Shown here one piece after another: positions 1 to 5,756 of a DNA stretch of 7,015 bases. The notes under the pieces are model-generated. The model was not told the DNA's origin. It did no database searches and saw nothing but the letters and a program-made list of their open reading frames with translations. This DNA is from Clostridiales bacterium (GTDB taxonomy: Bacteria; Bacillota; Clostridia; Christensenellales; Aristaeellaceae), in the NCBI GenBank assembly GCA_004557805.1, contig SFFS01000128.1, positions 1-7,015 on the forward strand. The letters run 5' to 3'. A program made the position numbers and the translations under genes. The first letter of the stretch is position 1. Every line of letters starts with the position of its first letter.

Positions 1-140
1 TTATCGTCTCGAAGGGCTCTCACCCTCCGAAACGCTCTCAGCGAATTGACTGTCTCTTTTCTCTCTTCTTCCCTGTATCGTTTTCAAGGACCGCCTTGCG
101 CCTTTTTGAAACCGACCGTGGTTGGTTTCTTCCGTGGCGC
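1..140 (-). other. Probable rRNA operon leader (upstream of 16S, which lies outside the window)
   Basis: Read on the minus strand, this stretch follows a very strong promoter and contains a boxA-like CCTTGAAAAC element of the kind found in Firmicute 16S leaders. It is able to fold into several hairpins. One pairs 9-16 with 23-30, with a G-U wobble only in the minus-strand RNA, which favours that strand as the transcript. A second is the short CGCT/AGCG stem at 33-43. A third is the GAAACC/GGTTTC stem at 108-129. No convincing protein gene is present. The mature 16S would be expected within roughly 100 bases beyond position 1. The identification is an inference from promoter plus boxA; a tRNA operon or another stable RNA leader is the main alternative. 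Confidence 0.6.
81..92 (-). promoter_or_regulatory. boxA-like antitermination element
   Basis: The minus strand reads GGTCCTTGAAAA followed by C, close to the B. subtilis rrn leader boxA (TGTTCTTTGAAAAC, recalled from the literature). In that system boxA RNA binds NusB/NusE and helps polymerase resist termination through rRNA genes. It lies about 50 bases downstream of the predicted start at ~140, a suitable place for a leader element. This is a motif match by eye. Confidence 0.55.
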
Positions 141-147
141 GAGTAGT

Positions 148-176
148 ATAATACCACGTATCCCTCCCTTTGTCAA
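148..176 (-). promoter_or_regulatory. Strong sigma-A promoter, probable rrn promoter
   Basis: On the minus strand a perfect -35 TTGACA (171-176) is followed by exactly 17 bases and then TATTAT (148-153), one mismatch from consensus. Transcription should start near 140-141, within a GC-rich CTCGCGCC stretch like the discriminators of growth-rate-controlled promoters. It points left into the boxA leader, and phased A-tracts lie directly upstream. Together these fit a stable-RNA promoter under stringent or initiating-nucleotide control, although that control is inferred. Confidence 0.8.
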
Positions 177-180
177 CACC

Positions 181-235
181 TTTTTTGCACTTTTTTCTCG
201 CTTTTTGAAACTTTTTTGCCCGATTCGAACCTTTT
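181..235 (-). promoter_or_regulatory. Helically phased A-tracts (UP-element / bent DNA)
   Basis: On the minus strand, runs of 4-6 A occupy 181-186, 191-196, 202-206, 212-217 and 232-235. Their centres are spaced about 10, 10.5, 10.5 and 19 bases, i.e. one, one, one and two helical turns. The first run sits four bases upstream of the TTGACA -35 element. A-tracts in phase with the helix curve DNA, and A/T-rich upstream elements contact the alpha-subunit C-terminal domain of RNA polymerase at rRNA promoters. The spacing is directly visible; the function is inferred from those known systems. Confidence 0.65.
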
Positions 236-254
236 CGCGTTCTCCTGCGTCTAA

Positions 255-282
255 TTTATAAGGAAGTTTCCGCATTTTTCAC
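255..282 (-). promoter_or_regulatory. Possible upstream tandem promoter of the rRNA operon
   Basis: The minus strand carries GTGAAA (277-282), a 16-base spacer and TATAAA (255-260). The -10 element is good and the -35 element weak. It lies about 108 bases upstream of the stronger promoter, similar to the P1/P2 spacing of many Firmicute rRNA operons. The weak -35 keeps confidence low. Confidence 0.3.
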
Positions 283-318
283 GCCGCGCGCGGCAAAAAA
301 CAGCGCTTGCGCTGTTTT
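283..318. terminator. Bidirectional terminator-like hairpin between divergent units
   Basis: Arms AAAACAGCGC (297-306) and GCGCTGTTTT (309-318) are perfectly complementary, giving a stem with a tight loop. The plus strand ends in TTTT. The minus strand ends in six T (positions 300-295), as in an intrinsic terminator, and is followed by the 12-base palindrome GCCGCGCGCGGC (283-294). No gene obviously ends here, since both flanking units start nearby and point away. It may block stray transcription into or out of the rRNA promoter region, which is an inference. Confidence 0.5.
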
Positions 319-339
319 CCATACCGCTTTTACCCGCTG

Positions 340-368
340 TTGAATTCGCGGCGGCGGCATGTTATAAT
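340..368 (+). promoter_or_regulatory. Extended -10 promoter for the three-gene plus-strand unit
   Basis: TTGAAT (340-345) is followed by 17 bases and a perfect TATAAT (363-368), with a TG one base upstream of the -10 (360-361), the extended -10 signature. Transcription should start near 375, giving a leader of about 47 bases before the ATG at 422. No riboswitch-like structure is evident in so short a leader. Confidence 0.75.
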
Positions 369-421
369 GAGGCAATCCGCAGTATCCTTCTATTTTCTTT
401 TTACAGATAAGGAGTTACGGT

Positions 422-2545
422 ATGAGCGAAACAAATGCATCCGCCAGGAAAAAGCGCCTGTTTCTGTCGGTAATTCTGCCGGTGTTTCTGTGCGCCGTGA
501 CGGCAGTCGTATTTGAGCTGATTGCCGATTGCCGGCTGATCCGCATTGAGGATGCGTATACGTGGAACATCCTCTCCGGCGCTTACGGCACGCCCGACTG
601 GCGTGTGTTGGAAATGAACCCGCTGCTTTCGCAGCTGCTGGCGCTGCTTTTCCGAGTCGCCCCCAGCGTGCCCTGGTATGGGCTGACGCTCATCATATTG
701 CTGTGCGGCGGCTGCGCCGCGCTGATTGGGCTGTGCGCGCGCAGGCGCGGCGGGCTTCTGCCGGCCGTGATTCTCGTGCTGCCCATCTGCGCGCTGCTGA
801 ACCAGTCGATGATCAGCACGGCCGTCTGCGCCGTCTGCGTTGCCGCAGGCTTCCTGTTGATGCAGGAGGGACTGCGTGAAAAGGGCGAAAACACAGGTTC
901 GCTCGTTATTGGCCTGATCCTGTTCCTGTTCGGCGCGGCGCTGAACCTTGTTTACGGTGCGATTCTTTCCGCCTGCATCGCTATCTGTCTGCTGCCGCGC
1001 TGCATTCGCGACGGCCGCGTAAAAGCGCTCGCCAAAGGCGTTCCGATCGCCGCCGTCCTGCTGGCCGCGCTTTTCGGCTACCAGTCGCTGATGTTCTCCT
1101 CGCCGGAGCTTTCCGCGTGGCGCGCCAACTACACCCTTTATGACCGTCTGCAGCACAGCGACCTGCCGGCTGAGCGCGACCGTCTGCTGCTCGCCTATGG
1201 CGAAGCCGATTTCGGCATGGACAGCGATCATGCCGGTCACGACCACGAAACCGAGGAGCATGCCGACTCTACCCTGGAGGAGCGCAGCGGCATTTTCTAT
1301 CAGGCCGGACTTTCGCTCAACGACGCCGATCTGTTCTTCGGCCGCATGACGAGCGACGCCGAGCTGACCAGCCCGGAAACGCTGCATGCGCTGGATGATA
1401 TCGCTTCCTATATTGATACCGACGCGCATCATCTTCTCTCCGCGCTTGCAACCACGCTGAAAAAGCCGCAGTTCCTGATGCTGATCGCACTGTTCATGCT
1501 TTCGGCGCTGCTCACGCTGCTTACCAGCCGCGGCCGCGGGCTGACGGCGCTGCTGGCCGTCGTGGTGGCGTTCGGCGCGCATATTTTCCTGCTGATGTGC
1601 AATTACGATGCGTTCAGCTACATCGCGCCGTTCTATGTGGCGGGCATCGCCGTAATGCTCTTCACCCTCGACGGCGAAGCTGTGCTGGAAAAGTGGCGCA
1701 GGCTGCTTCCGGCGCGCTCCGCGCGCGCAATTATCAGCGTCGCGCTCTGCTTCTGCGTAGCGATCTGCTGCGGCGGTCTGGCCGTCTATTCCATGTATAA
1801 CCCCACCAACGGAAACGGCACCGCCGCTTACGAGGTCAGCTATCTGACCAAAGCCATCGCCGAGGGCGCGAAGAGCGAGAACCGCACGCTGTTCATCGGC
1901 GACAGTCCTGTCGACCGCTTCAAATACCGCGTGCTGGAAGAAACGCCCGAGCGCGGCAGCCTTTCCACACTGCTGGCCGGCGGCTACGATCTGTATAGCC
2001 CGCGCTATGCGGCAATGCTCGAAGAATTCGGCACCGAGAACCCGCTGCGCGACTGCATCGGCCGCGACGATATCGAATACGTCAACATGGGCTTCCTGCA
2101 GGGCAAGCTCGACCGCGTGAAAGACGCTTACGGCGGCGACTATTTCATCGCGGACGCCGTGGTAGAGGATAATTATGGCAGCTCGAAGATCTACCGCCTG
2201 CGCGTCGTGGACAGTGACACGTTCAGCCAGTATGTGATCGACCAGTCCGCGCTGGAAGAGGAAGAATTCCAGGCGCTGCTCGACGCGGGCGACCCGAAAG
2301 CCGTCTACACGCAGGCCATCAACACGCTTTCCGAAATTGAAGCGCAGCTGGAAGAAGCCTCCACCAAATTGCAGCTCGCGCAGGCGTCGAACGACGAGGC
2401 CGCAATCACGGCCGCCGACGCGGAATACGACGCGTTAACCGAACAGTACGCCGACGCGCAGGCCGCCTATCAGGAAGCTGCGGAGGCGCTCCTCTCCCGT
2501 TATGATGAGATCGCATCCGATGCAGGAAATGCAGATGAAAACTGA
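422..2545 (+). CDS. Polytopic membrane protein of unknown function, GT-C-like, with C-terminal coiled coil
   Basis: I do not recognise a named gene. The 707-residue product begins with a basic tail and a first membrane helix (about 12-33). An outer loop follows with the acidic pair E43-D44 and conserved-looking residues GTPDW (56-60) and P81-SVPWYG. This pattern recalls large uncharacterised Firmicute membrane proteins with a GT-C glycosyltransferase-like start, where an acidic residue in the first outer loop is catalytic; that assignment is tentative. Further hydrophobic segments lie near 84-105, 112-147, 160-192, 204-225, 348-366, 371-392, 397-415 and 434-456. A loop at 226-347 holds a His/Asp/Glu-rich patch with H270, H273, H275 and H280. 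The tail after 457 is soluble and probably extracytoplasmic; about 605-695 is Ala/Glu/Gln-rich and likely coiled coil. The start is supported by AAGGAG (409-414), seven bases before the ATG. The 3' end overlaps the next gene. Confidence 0.85.
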   Translation: MSETNASARKKRLFLSVILPVFLCAVTAVVFELIADCRLIRIEDAYTWNILSGAYGTPDWRVLEMNPLLSQLLALLFRVAPSVPWYGLTLIILLCGGCAALIGLCARRRGGLLPAVILVLPICALLNQSMISTAVCAVCVAAGFLLMQEGLREKGENTGSLVIGLILFLFGAALNLVYGAILSACIAICLLPRCIRDGRVKALAKGVPIAAVLLAALFGYQSLMFSSPELSAWRANYTLYDRLQHSDLPAERDRLLLAYGEADFGMDSDHAGHDHETEEHADSTLEERSGIFYQAGLSLNDADLFFGRMTSDAELTSPETLHALDDIASYIDTDAHHLLSALATTLKKPQFLMLIALFMLSALLTLLTSRGRGLTALLAVVVAFGAHIFLLMCNYDAFSYIAPFYVAGIAVMLFTLDGEAVLEKWRRLLPARSARAIISVALCFCVAICCGGLAVYSMYNPTNGNGTAAYEVSYLTKAIAEGAKSENRTLFIGDSPVDRFKYRVLEETPERGSLSTLLAGGYDLYSPRYAAMLEEFGTENPLRDCIGRDDIEYVNMGFLQGKLDRVKDAYGGDYFIADAVVEDNYGSSKIYRLRVVDSDTFSQYVIDQSALEEEEFQALLDAGDPKAVYTQAINTLSEIEAQLEEASTKLQLAQASNDEAAITAADAEYDALTEQYADAQAAYQEAAEALLSRYDEIASDAGNADEN
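2524..2537 (+). promoter_or_regulatory. Ribosome binding site choosing the start of the BaiN-like gene
   Basis: AGGA at 2524-2527 stands seven bases before the ATG at 2535, inside the end of the preceding gene. In-frame ATGs at 2502, 2505, 2520 and 2529 lack an equally placed site. The 2535 start puts the FAD-binding strand at the very N-terminus, as in the family, and gives an 11-base overlap suited to translational coupling. Confidence 0.6.
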
Positions 2546-3770
2546 TTTTCCGATTCTCGTAATCGGCGCCGGCGCGTCTGGGATGATGGCTGCATACGCA
2601 GCCACCCGGGCGCGCCCTTCTTGCGCCGTCATCCTGGAAAAAGAAGCCCGCGCCGGGCGCAAGCTGCTGGCGACGGGCAACGGCCGCTGCAACCTTTACA
2701 ACGCGCGCCCGGAAAAAGCGCGGCTGCACGGCTCCTTCGCCCCGGCGTTTGAGCGCATGCTCGCAGACACGCCTCCCGAGGCGCTCCGCGCCGAATTCGA
2801 CCGGATAGGGCTCTGCTGCCGCGAAGAAAGCGAAGGGCGCGTCTACCCCTATTCCGGGCAGGCCAGCGCCGTGCTGGACGCGCTGCGGTTCGCCTGCGCG
2901 CGGCAGGGCGCGGAAATCGTGCCGGACGCGCGCGCAGCGGCGATCACGCCCGAAAGGGACGGCTTCGTCGTAGAAAGCGCCGCGGGAACCTTCCGTGCCA
3001 AAAAAGTAATTCTTGCCGCGGGCGGCTGCACCGCGCCTTCCTTCGGCGCGGACGGCGGCGGCGTGCGGCTGCTGCGCGCGCTCGGGCATGAAACGGCGCA
3101 GGAACGCCCTTCCATCGCGCCGCTGCGCGTGCCCGCGGAGTGCATTCGCGGAATGAAGGGCATTCGTCTGCGCGGCGGCGTGACGCTGCTGGCCGCAGGC
3201 GTTCCCGTCCAGCAGGAAAGCGGCGAGCTGATCTTCTCCGACGGCACGGTTTCCGGCGTATGCGTCATGCAGCTGGCGAGAAAGGCCGGCGAGCTGACCG
3301 CCCGGCGAAAGCGCGTGCAGCTTTCCATCGACCTCGCGCCCGGGCTCGATACGGCCGCGCTGCTGCGCGGGCGGGCGGCGCTGCTGGGCGACGAACCGGC
3401 CGAGCGGCTGTTTACCGGGCTGATTCCGGGACGAGCGGCAATGTGTCTGCTGCGTGCGGCGGAGTTCGGGCCGCAGAACCCGGCCAAAGACGCGCCGACG
3501 GACGTGCTGGCCGCGCTGCTGCACGACTGGCGGCTTCCCGTAACGGGCACGGCCGGATTTGCACAGGCGCAGGTAACCGCCGGCGGATTGACCGCCGACG
3601 GCTTCAACGAAACGACGCTGGAATCGCTTATCATACCGGGGCTGTATGCCTGCGGAGAAGCGCTGGATTTCGACGGCGATTGCGGCGGATATAACCTGAT
3701 GTGGGCCTGGCTGAGCGGACTGAGAGCAGGCGGCTGCGCAGCCGCATGGCTTCAAAGCGCATCCGCATAG
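2535..3770 (+). CDS. HI0933/BaiN-like NAD(P)/FAD-dependent oxidoreductase
   Basis: A soluble flavoprotein of 411 residues from the preferred start, the usual size for the HI0933 (YhiN/BaiN) family. Visible motifs in order: the FAD-binding GAGASG (11-16); E35 ending the second strand, then GRKLLATGNGRCN (41-53), a hallmark of the family; GRVYPYSGQA (101-110); VILAAGGCTAPSFGADGGG (158-176); GELIFSDGTVSG (230-241); QVTAGGL (346-352); and the C-terminal FAD contact PGLYACGEALDFDGDCGGYN (368-387). Family members include C. scindens BaiN, reported to act on bile-acid intermediates, but most have no proven substrate and the sequence does not support a bile-acid claim here. The gene overlaps the membrane protein gene by 11 bases, so co-transcription and coupled translation are likely. 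Starting at 2502 would add eleven residues with no motif. Confidence 0.9.
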   Translation: MKTDFPILVIGAGASGMMAAYAATRARPSCAVILEKEARAGRKLLATGNGRCNLYNARPEKARLHGSFAPAFERMLADTPPEALRAEFDRIGLCCREESEGRVYPYSGQASAVLDALRFACARQGAEIVPDARAAAITPERDGFVVESAAGTFRAKKVILAAGGCTAPSFGADGGGVRLLRALGHETAQERPSIAPLRVPAECIRGMKGIRLRGGVTLLAAGVPVQQESGELIFSDGTVSGVCVMQLARKAGELTARRKRVQLSIDLAPGLDTAALLRGRAALLGDEPAERLFTGLIPGRAAMCLLRAAEFGPQNPAKDAPTDVLAALLHDWRLPVTGTAGFAQAQVTAGGLTADGFNETTLESLIIPGLYACGEALDFDGDCGGYNLMWAWLSGLRAGGCAAAWLQSASA

Positions 3771-3782
3771 CCGGCATGAACA

Positions 3783-3796
3783 GCGCCCGGAGGCGC
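3783..3796 (+). other. Small hairpin in the gap between the two flavoprotein genes
   Basis: GCGCC (3783-3787) and GGCGC (3792-3796) form a five-base-pair stem with the loop CGGA. There is no following U-run, so it is not a normal terminator. The 78-base gap (3771-3848) has no clear promoter, and the second flavoprotein is therefore probably read from the upstream promoter. Confidence 0.3.
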
Positions 3797-3848
3797 GGAG
3801 CGGAGCCATGCAGCGTCCCCTTTTCCCATCTAACGCAAAGGAGTCTCT

Positions 3849-5453
3849 ATGATTCGAATTTCCGATCTTTCCGCGCCGCTGTCCATGCGGCCCGACGAAT
3901 ACGCTTCCCTCGCCGCGAAAGCGCTGCGCATCGCGCCGCGCGAAATCGCTTCCTGCCGCGTGTTTCGCCGTTCGGTCGACGCGCGCAGGCGTGACGACGT
4001 GCACTTCACGCTTTCGCTCGACGTTTCGCTGCACGGCGACGAGGCGGCCGTTCTTCGCCGCGCTCCGCGCGTCAAGGCCGAACTCGTCAAACCCGCCGCA
4101 CCGGTGGAGATACAAAAGTGCTCTCTCGGCGGCGCGCCGCGTCCCGTCGTCGTCGGCTGCGGCCCGGCGGGCCTGTTCGCCGCGCTGTGGCTGGCGCGCG
4201 CGGGGCTGCGCCCCATCCTGCTCGAACGCGGCAAAAGCGCCGCCGCGCGCGAACGCGACGTGGAAGCCTTCCGCGCAGGCGGACCGCTCAACGAGGAGAG
4301 CAACGTCCAGTTCGGTGAAGGCGGCGCGGGCATGTTCTCCGACGGCAAACTCAACAGCGGCATCAAAGATCCCCGCTGCCGCGCCGTGCTGGAAGCGCTG
4401 GCCGCGGCGGGCGCGCCGGAGGAAATTCTCTGGCAGGCGCGTCCCCACGTCGGCACGGACAAACTGACGCAGGCCGTCGTACATCTGCGAAACGAGATCA
4501 TCGCGCTCGGCGGCGAGGTGCAGTTTGAAACGAAGCTGACGGGGCTCGTCGTCTCTCAGGGCGCGCTCTGCGCGGCCAGAATCAAACCCGCCGCCGGTTC
4601 GGAAAGCGAACTTTCCTGCGGACGGCTCGTGCTCGCCGTAGGCCACAGCGCCCGCGACACGTTTGAAATGCTGCGCGCGCTGGGCGTGCCGATGATCGCC
4701 AAGCCGTTCTCGATCGGCGCGCGCGTCGAGCACCCGCAGGCGCTCGTCAACGCCGCGCAGTACGGCCGCTTCGCCGGGCACCCCGCGCTGGGCGCGGCCG
4801 ATTACCGCCTGAGCGAGCATCTCAAAAACGGGTGCGGCGTTTACACGTTCTGCATGTGCCCGGGCGGCGAGGTGATCGCCGCAGCGAGCGAGGCGGGCGG
4901 CGTGGTGACAAACGGCATGAGCCGCTTCGCGCGCGACGGCGAGAACGCCAACGCGGCGCTGCTCGTCGATGTGCAGCCCGCCGATTTCGGCGGCGAGGGG
5001 CCGCTGGCGGGCGTCGCGTTTCAGCGCCGCTGGGAGCGCGCCGCGTTCCTCGCAGGCGGCGGTGATTACCGCGCGCCCGCTCAGCGCATGGAGGATTTTC
5101 TTTCAGGACGCGCAAGCGCGCGCCTGGGCTCCGTCCGCGCAAGCTATGCGCCCGGCGTAACGCCCGCAGATTTGCGCGCCTGTCTCCCCGCTTTTGCGGT
5201 CGAGTCGATGCGCGAAGCGTGCGCAATCTTCGGCCGCAGGCTGCGCGGCTATGACGCTCCGGACGCGGTGCTGACCGGCGTGGAAACCCGGTCCTCCTCT
5301 CCTGTGCGCATTCCGCGCGGCGAGGACGGCCAGTCCGTCGGCCTTGCCGGCCTCTATCCGTGCGGCGAGGGCGCAGGCTACGCAGGCGGCATCCTGTCCT
5401 CCGCCGTCGACGGCGTGAAGCAGGCGGAGAACGTAATGCAGGGGTACGAGTAA
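3849..5453 (+). CDS. COG2509-like FAD-dependent dehydrogenase
   Basis: A 534-residue soluble flavoprotein of the family often annotated as uncharacterised NAD(FAD)-utilising dehydrogenase (COG2509, by recall). An N-terminal domain of about 95 residues, distinct from the FAD fold, precedes the dinucleotide-binding motif GCGPAG (103-108), with E126 (LLERG) at the end of the second strand. Other strong family-like blocks are NVQFGEGGAGMFSDGKL (152-168), VLAVGHSARDTF (261-272), YTFCMCPGGEVI (332-343), GVETRSSSPVRI (477-488) and the C-terminal FAD loop PCGEGAGYAGGI (504-515). The substrate is unknown; a redox reaction is the safe claim. AAAGGAG (3837-3843) sits five bases before the ATG. It follows the BaiN-like gene by 78 bases on the same strand and probably belongs to the same transcript. 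The two flavoproteins share only the FAD fold by eye, so this is not an obvious recent duplication. Confidence 0.9.
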   Translation: MIRISDLSAPLSMRPDEYASLAAKALRIAPREIASCRVFRRSVDARRRDDVHFTLSLDVSLHGDEAAVLRRAPRVKAELVKPAAPVEIQKCSLGGAPRPVVVGCGPAGLFAALWLARAGLRPILLERGKSAAARERDVEAFRAGGPLNEESNVQFGEGGAGMFSDGKLNSGIKDPRCRAVLEALAAAGAPEEILWQARPHVGTDKLTQAVVHLRNEIIALGGEVQFETKLTGLVVSQGALCAARIKPAAGSESELSCGRLVLAVGHSARDTFEMLRALGVPMIAKPFSIGARVEHPQALVNAAQYGRFAGHPALGAADYRLSEHLKNGCGVYTFCMCPGGEVIAAASEAGGVVTNGMSRFARDGENANAALLVDVQPADFGGEGPLAGVAFQRRWERAAFLAGGGDYRAPAQRMEDFLSGRASARLGSVRASYAPGVTPADLRACLPAFAVESMREACAIFGRRLRGYDAPDAVLTGVETRSSSPVRIPRGEDGQSVGLAGLYPCGEGAGYAGGILSSAVDGVKQAENVMQGYE

Positions 5454-5473
5454 AGCAAAGGATGAGGATATAT

Positions 5474-5517
5474 GCGAGGGGGACCTTCTTTCAGGAGAAA
5501 GAAGAGGTCCCCCTCGC
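5474..5517 (+). terminator. Long hairpin after the COG2509-like gene
   Basis: The left arm (5474-5492) starts GCGAGGGGGACC and ends TTCTTTC. The right arm is GAAAGAA (5497-5503), a two-base bulge GA, and GGTCCCCCTCGC (5506-5517). This makes a 19-base-pair stem around an AGGA loop, 20 bases after the stop codon. No U-run follows, so it is not a standard intrinsic terminator. It may slow polymerase, protect the 3' end, or be part of a repeat element. Confidence 0.5.
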
Positions 5518-5537
5518 GCTCCCCTCCAAGAAAGCCG
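5507..5537. repeat. C-rich degenerate repeat, copy A
   Basis: This copy begins GTCCCCCTCG and ends AAGAAAGCCG. About 26 of 31 positions match the stretch at 5699-5730, allowing one gap. It overlaps the right arm of the long hairpin. The two copies in one intergenic region suggest fragments of a dispersed noncoding element. Confidence 0.45.
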
Positions 5538-5551
5538 CATTGATAAATTCG

Positions 5552-5580
5552 CGCCCTTCGCTCAACGGGAGCGAAGGGCG
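5552..5580. other. Twelve-base-pair GC-rich hairpin
   Basis: CGCCCTTCGCTC (5552-5563) and GAGCGAAGGGCG (5569-5580) are perfect inverse complements around an AACGG loop. Neither strand has an adjacent U-run, so termination in either direction is uncertain. It is the second of three sizeable stems between the convergent genes. Confidence 0.6.
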
Positions 5581-5687
5581 GGGCCGCGCTTACGAAGGAT
5601 TATACGAATTCTTAAACGCATCGGAACAGCTGCGTCGCAAAAAAGCTCTCCTGAAAAAGCAGGATAAAAATGGTTTCCTTGAAGGGG
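5581..5687. other. Intergenic sequence without a clear gene
   Basis: This part of the convergent region is more A/T-rich than its surroundings. It holds a weak inverted repeat TCCTG/CAGGA (5649-5664). On the minus strand that repeat is followed by GAGC and six T (5639-5644), a poor but possible terminator for the protease gene. Minus-strand TATAAT near 5600 has no good -35 partner. The open reading here has no ribosome site or recognisable protein. Confidence 0.3.
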
Positions 5688-5722
5688 TTTGGGGAAACGT
5701 CCCCCCTCGTCCTCTCCCCAAA
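5688..5722. other. Inverted repeat TTTGGGGA/TCCCCAAA downstream of the protease gene
   Basis: TTTGGGGA (5688-5695) pairs with TCCCCAAA (5715-5722) around a 19-base C-rich loop on the plus strand. It lies 35 bases beyond the protease stop on the minus strand. It has no U-run but could act in 3'-end formation or be part of the repeat whose second copy it overlaps. Confidence 0.4.
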
Positions 5723-5730
5723 GAAAGCCG
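5699..5730. repeat. C-rich degenerate repeat, copy B
   Basis: This is the second copy of the element at 5507-5537, in the same orientation, beginning GTCCCCCCTCG and ending AAGAAAGCCG. The last ten bases are identical in both copies, while the middle eleven have diverged. The copies are about 190 bases apart. Confidence 0.45.
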
Positions 5731-5756
5731 TTTAGGCCACGGGTGGCTGGTTCCTG

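Noticed and set aside
147..152. Perfect TATAAT on the plus strand
   Set aside because: It overlaps the minus-strand -10, and there is no good -35 at 16-18 bases upstream on the plus strand; the minus-strand promoter has a perfect -35 at 17 bases.
84..275. Small Lys-rich minus-strand open frame in the left intergenic region
   Set aside because: Its lysines come from the phased A-tracts, and it covers the -35 and -10 elements of the strong promoter, so it cannot be a gene read from that promoter.
401..1582. 393-codon minus-strand open frame opposite the membrane protein gene
   Set aside because: Its composition is dominated by Gln/Arg/Ala, with no domain or ribosome site, and the plus-strand frame has convincing membrane helices and a strong start.
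3730..3745. 16-base palindrome GCGGCTGCGCAGCCGC near the end of the BaiN-like gene
   Set aside because: It is inside coding sequence for Gly-Gly-Cys-Ala-Ala-Ala, has no U-run, and such palindromes are common in GC-rich genes.
2535..3770. Calling the HI0933-like protein a bile-acid enzyme
   Set aside because: Only family membership supports it. No other bile-acid operon gene is present, and most family members have no known substrate.
2406..4820. Very long minus-strand open frame across both flavoprotein genes
   Set aside because: It is rich in Arg/Ala/Gly and lacks a recognisable domain. It mirrors the GC-rich codons of two clearly identified plus-strand genes and runs across their boundary, as an antisense shadow would.
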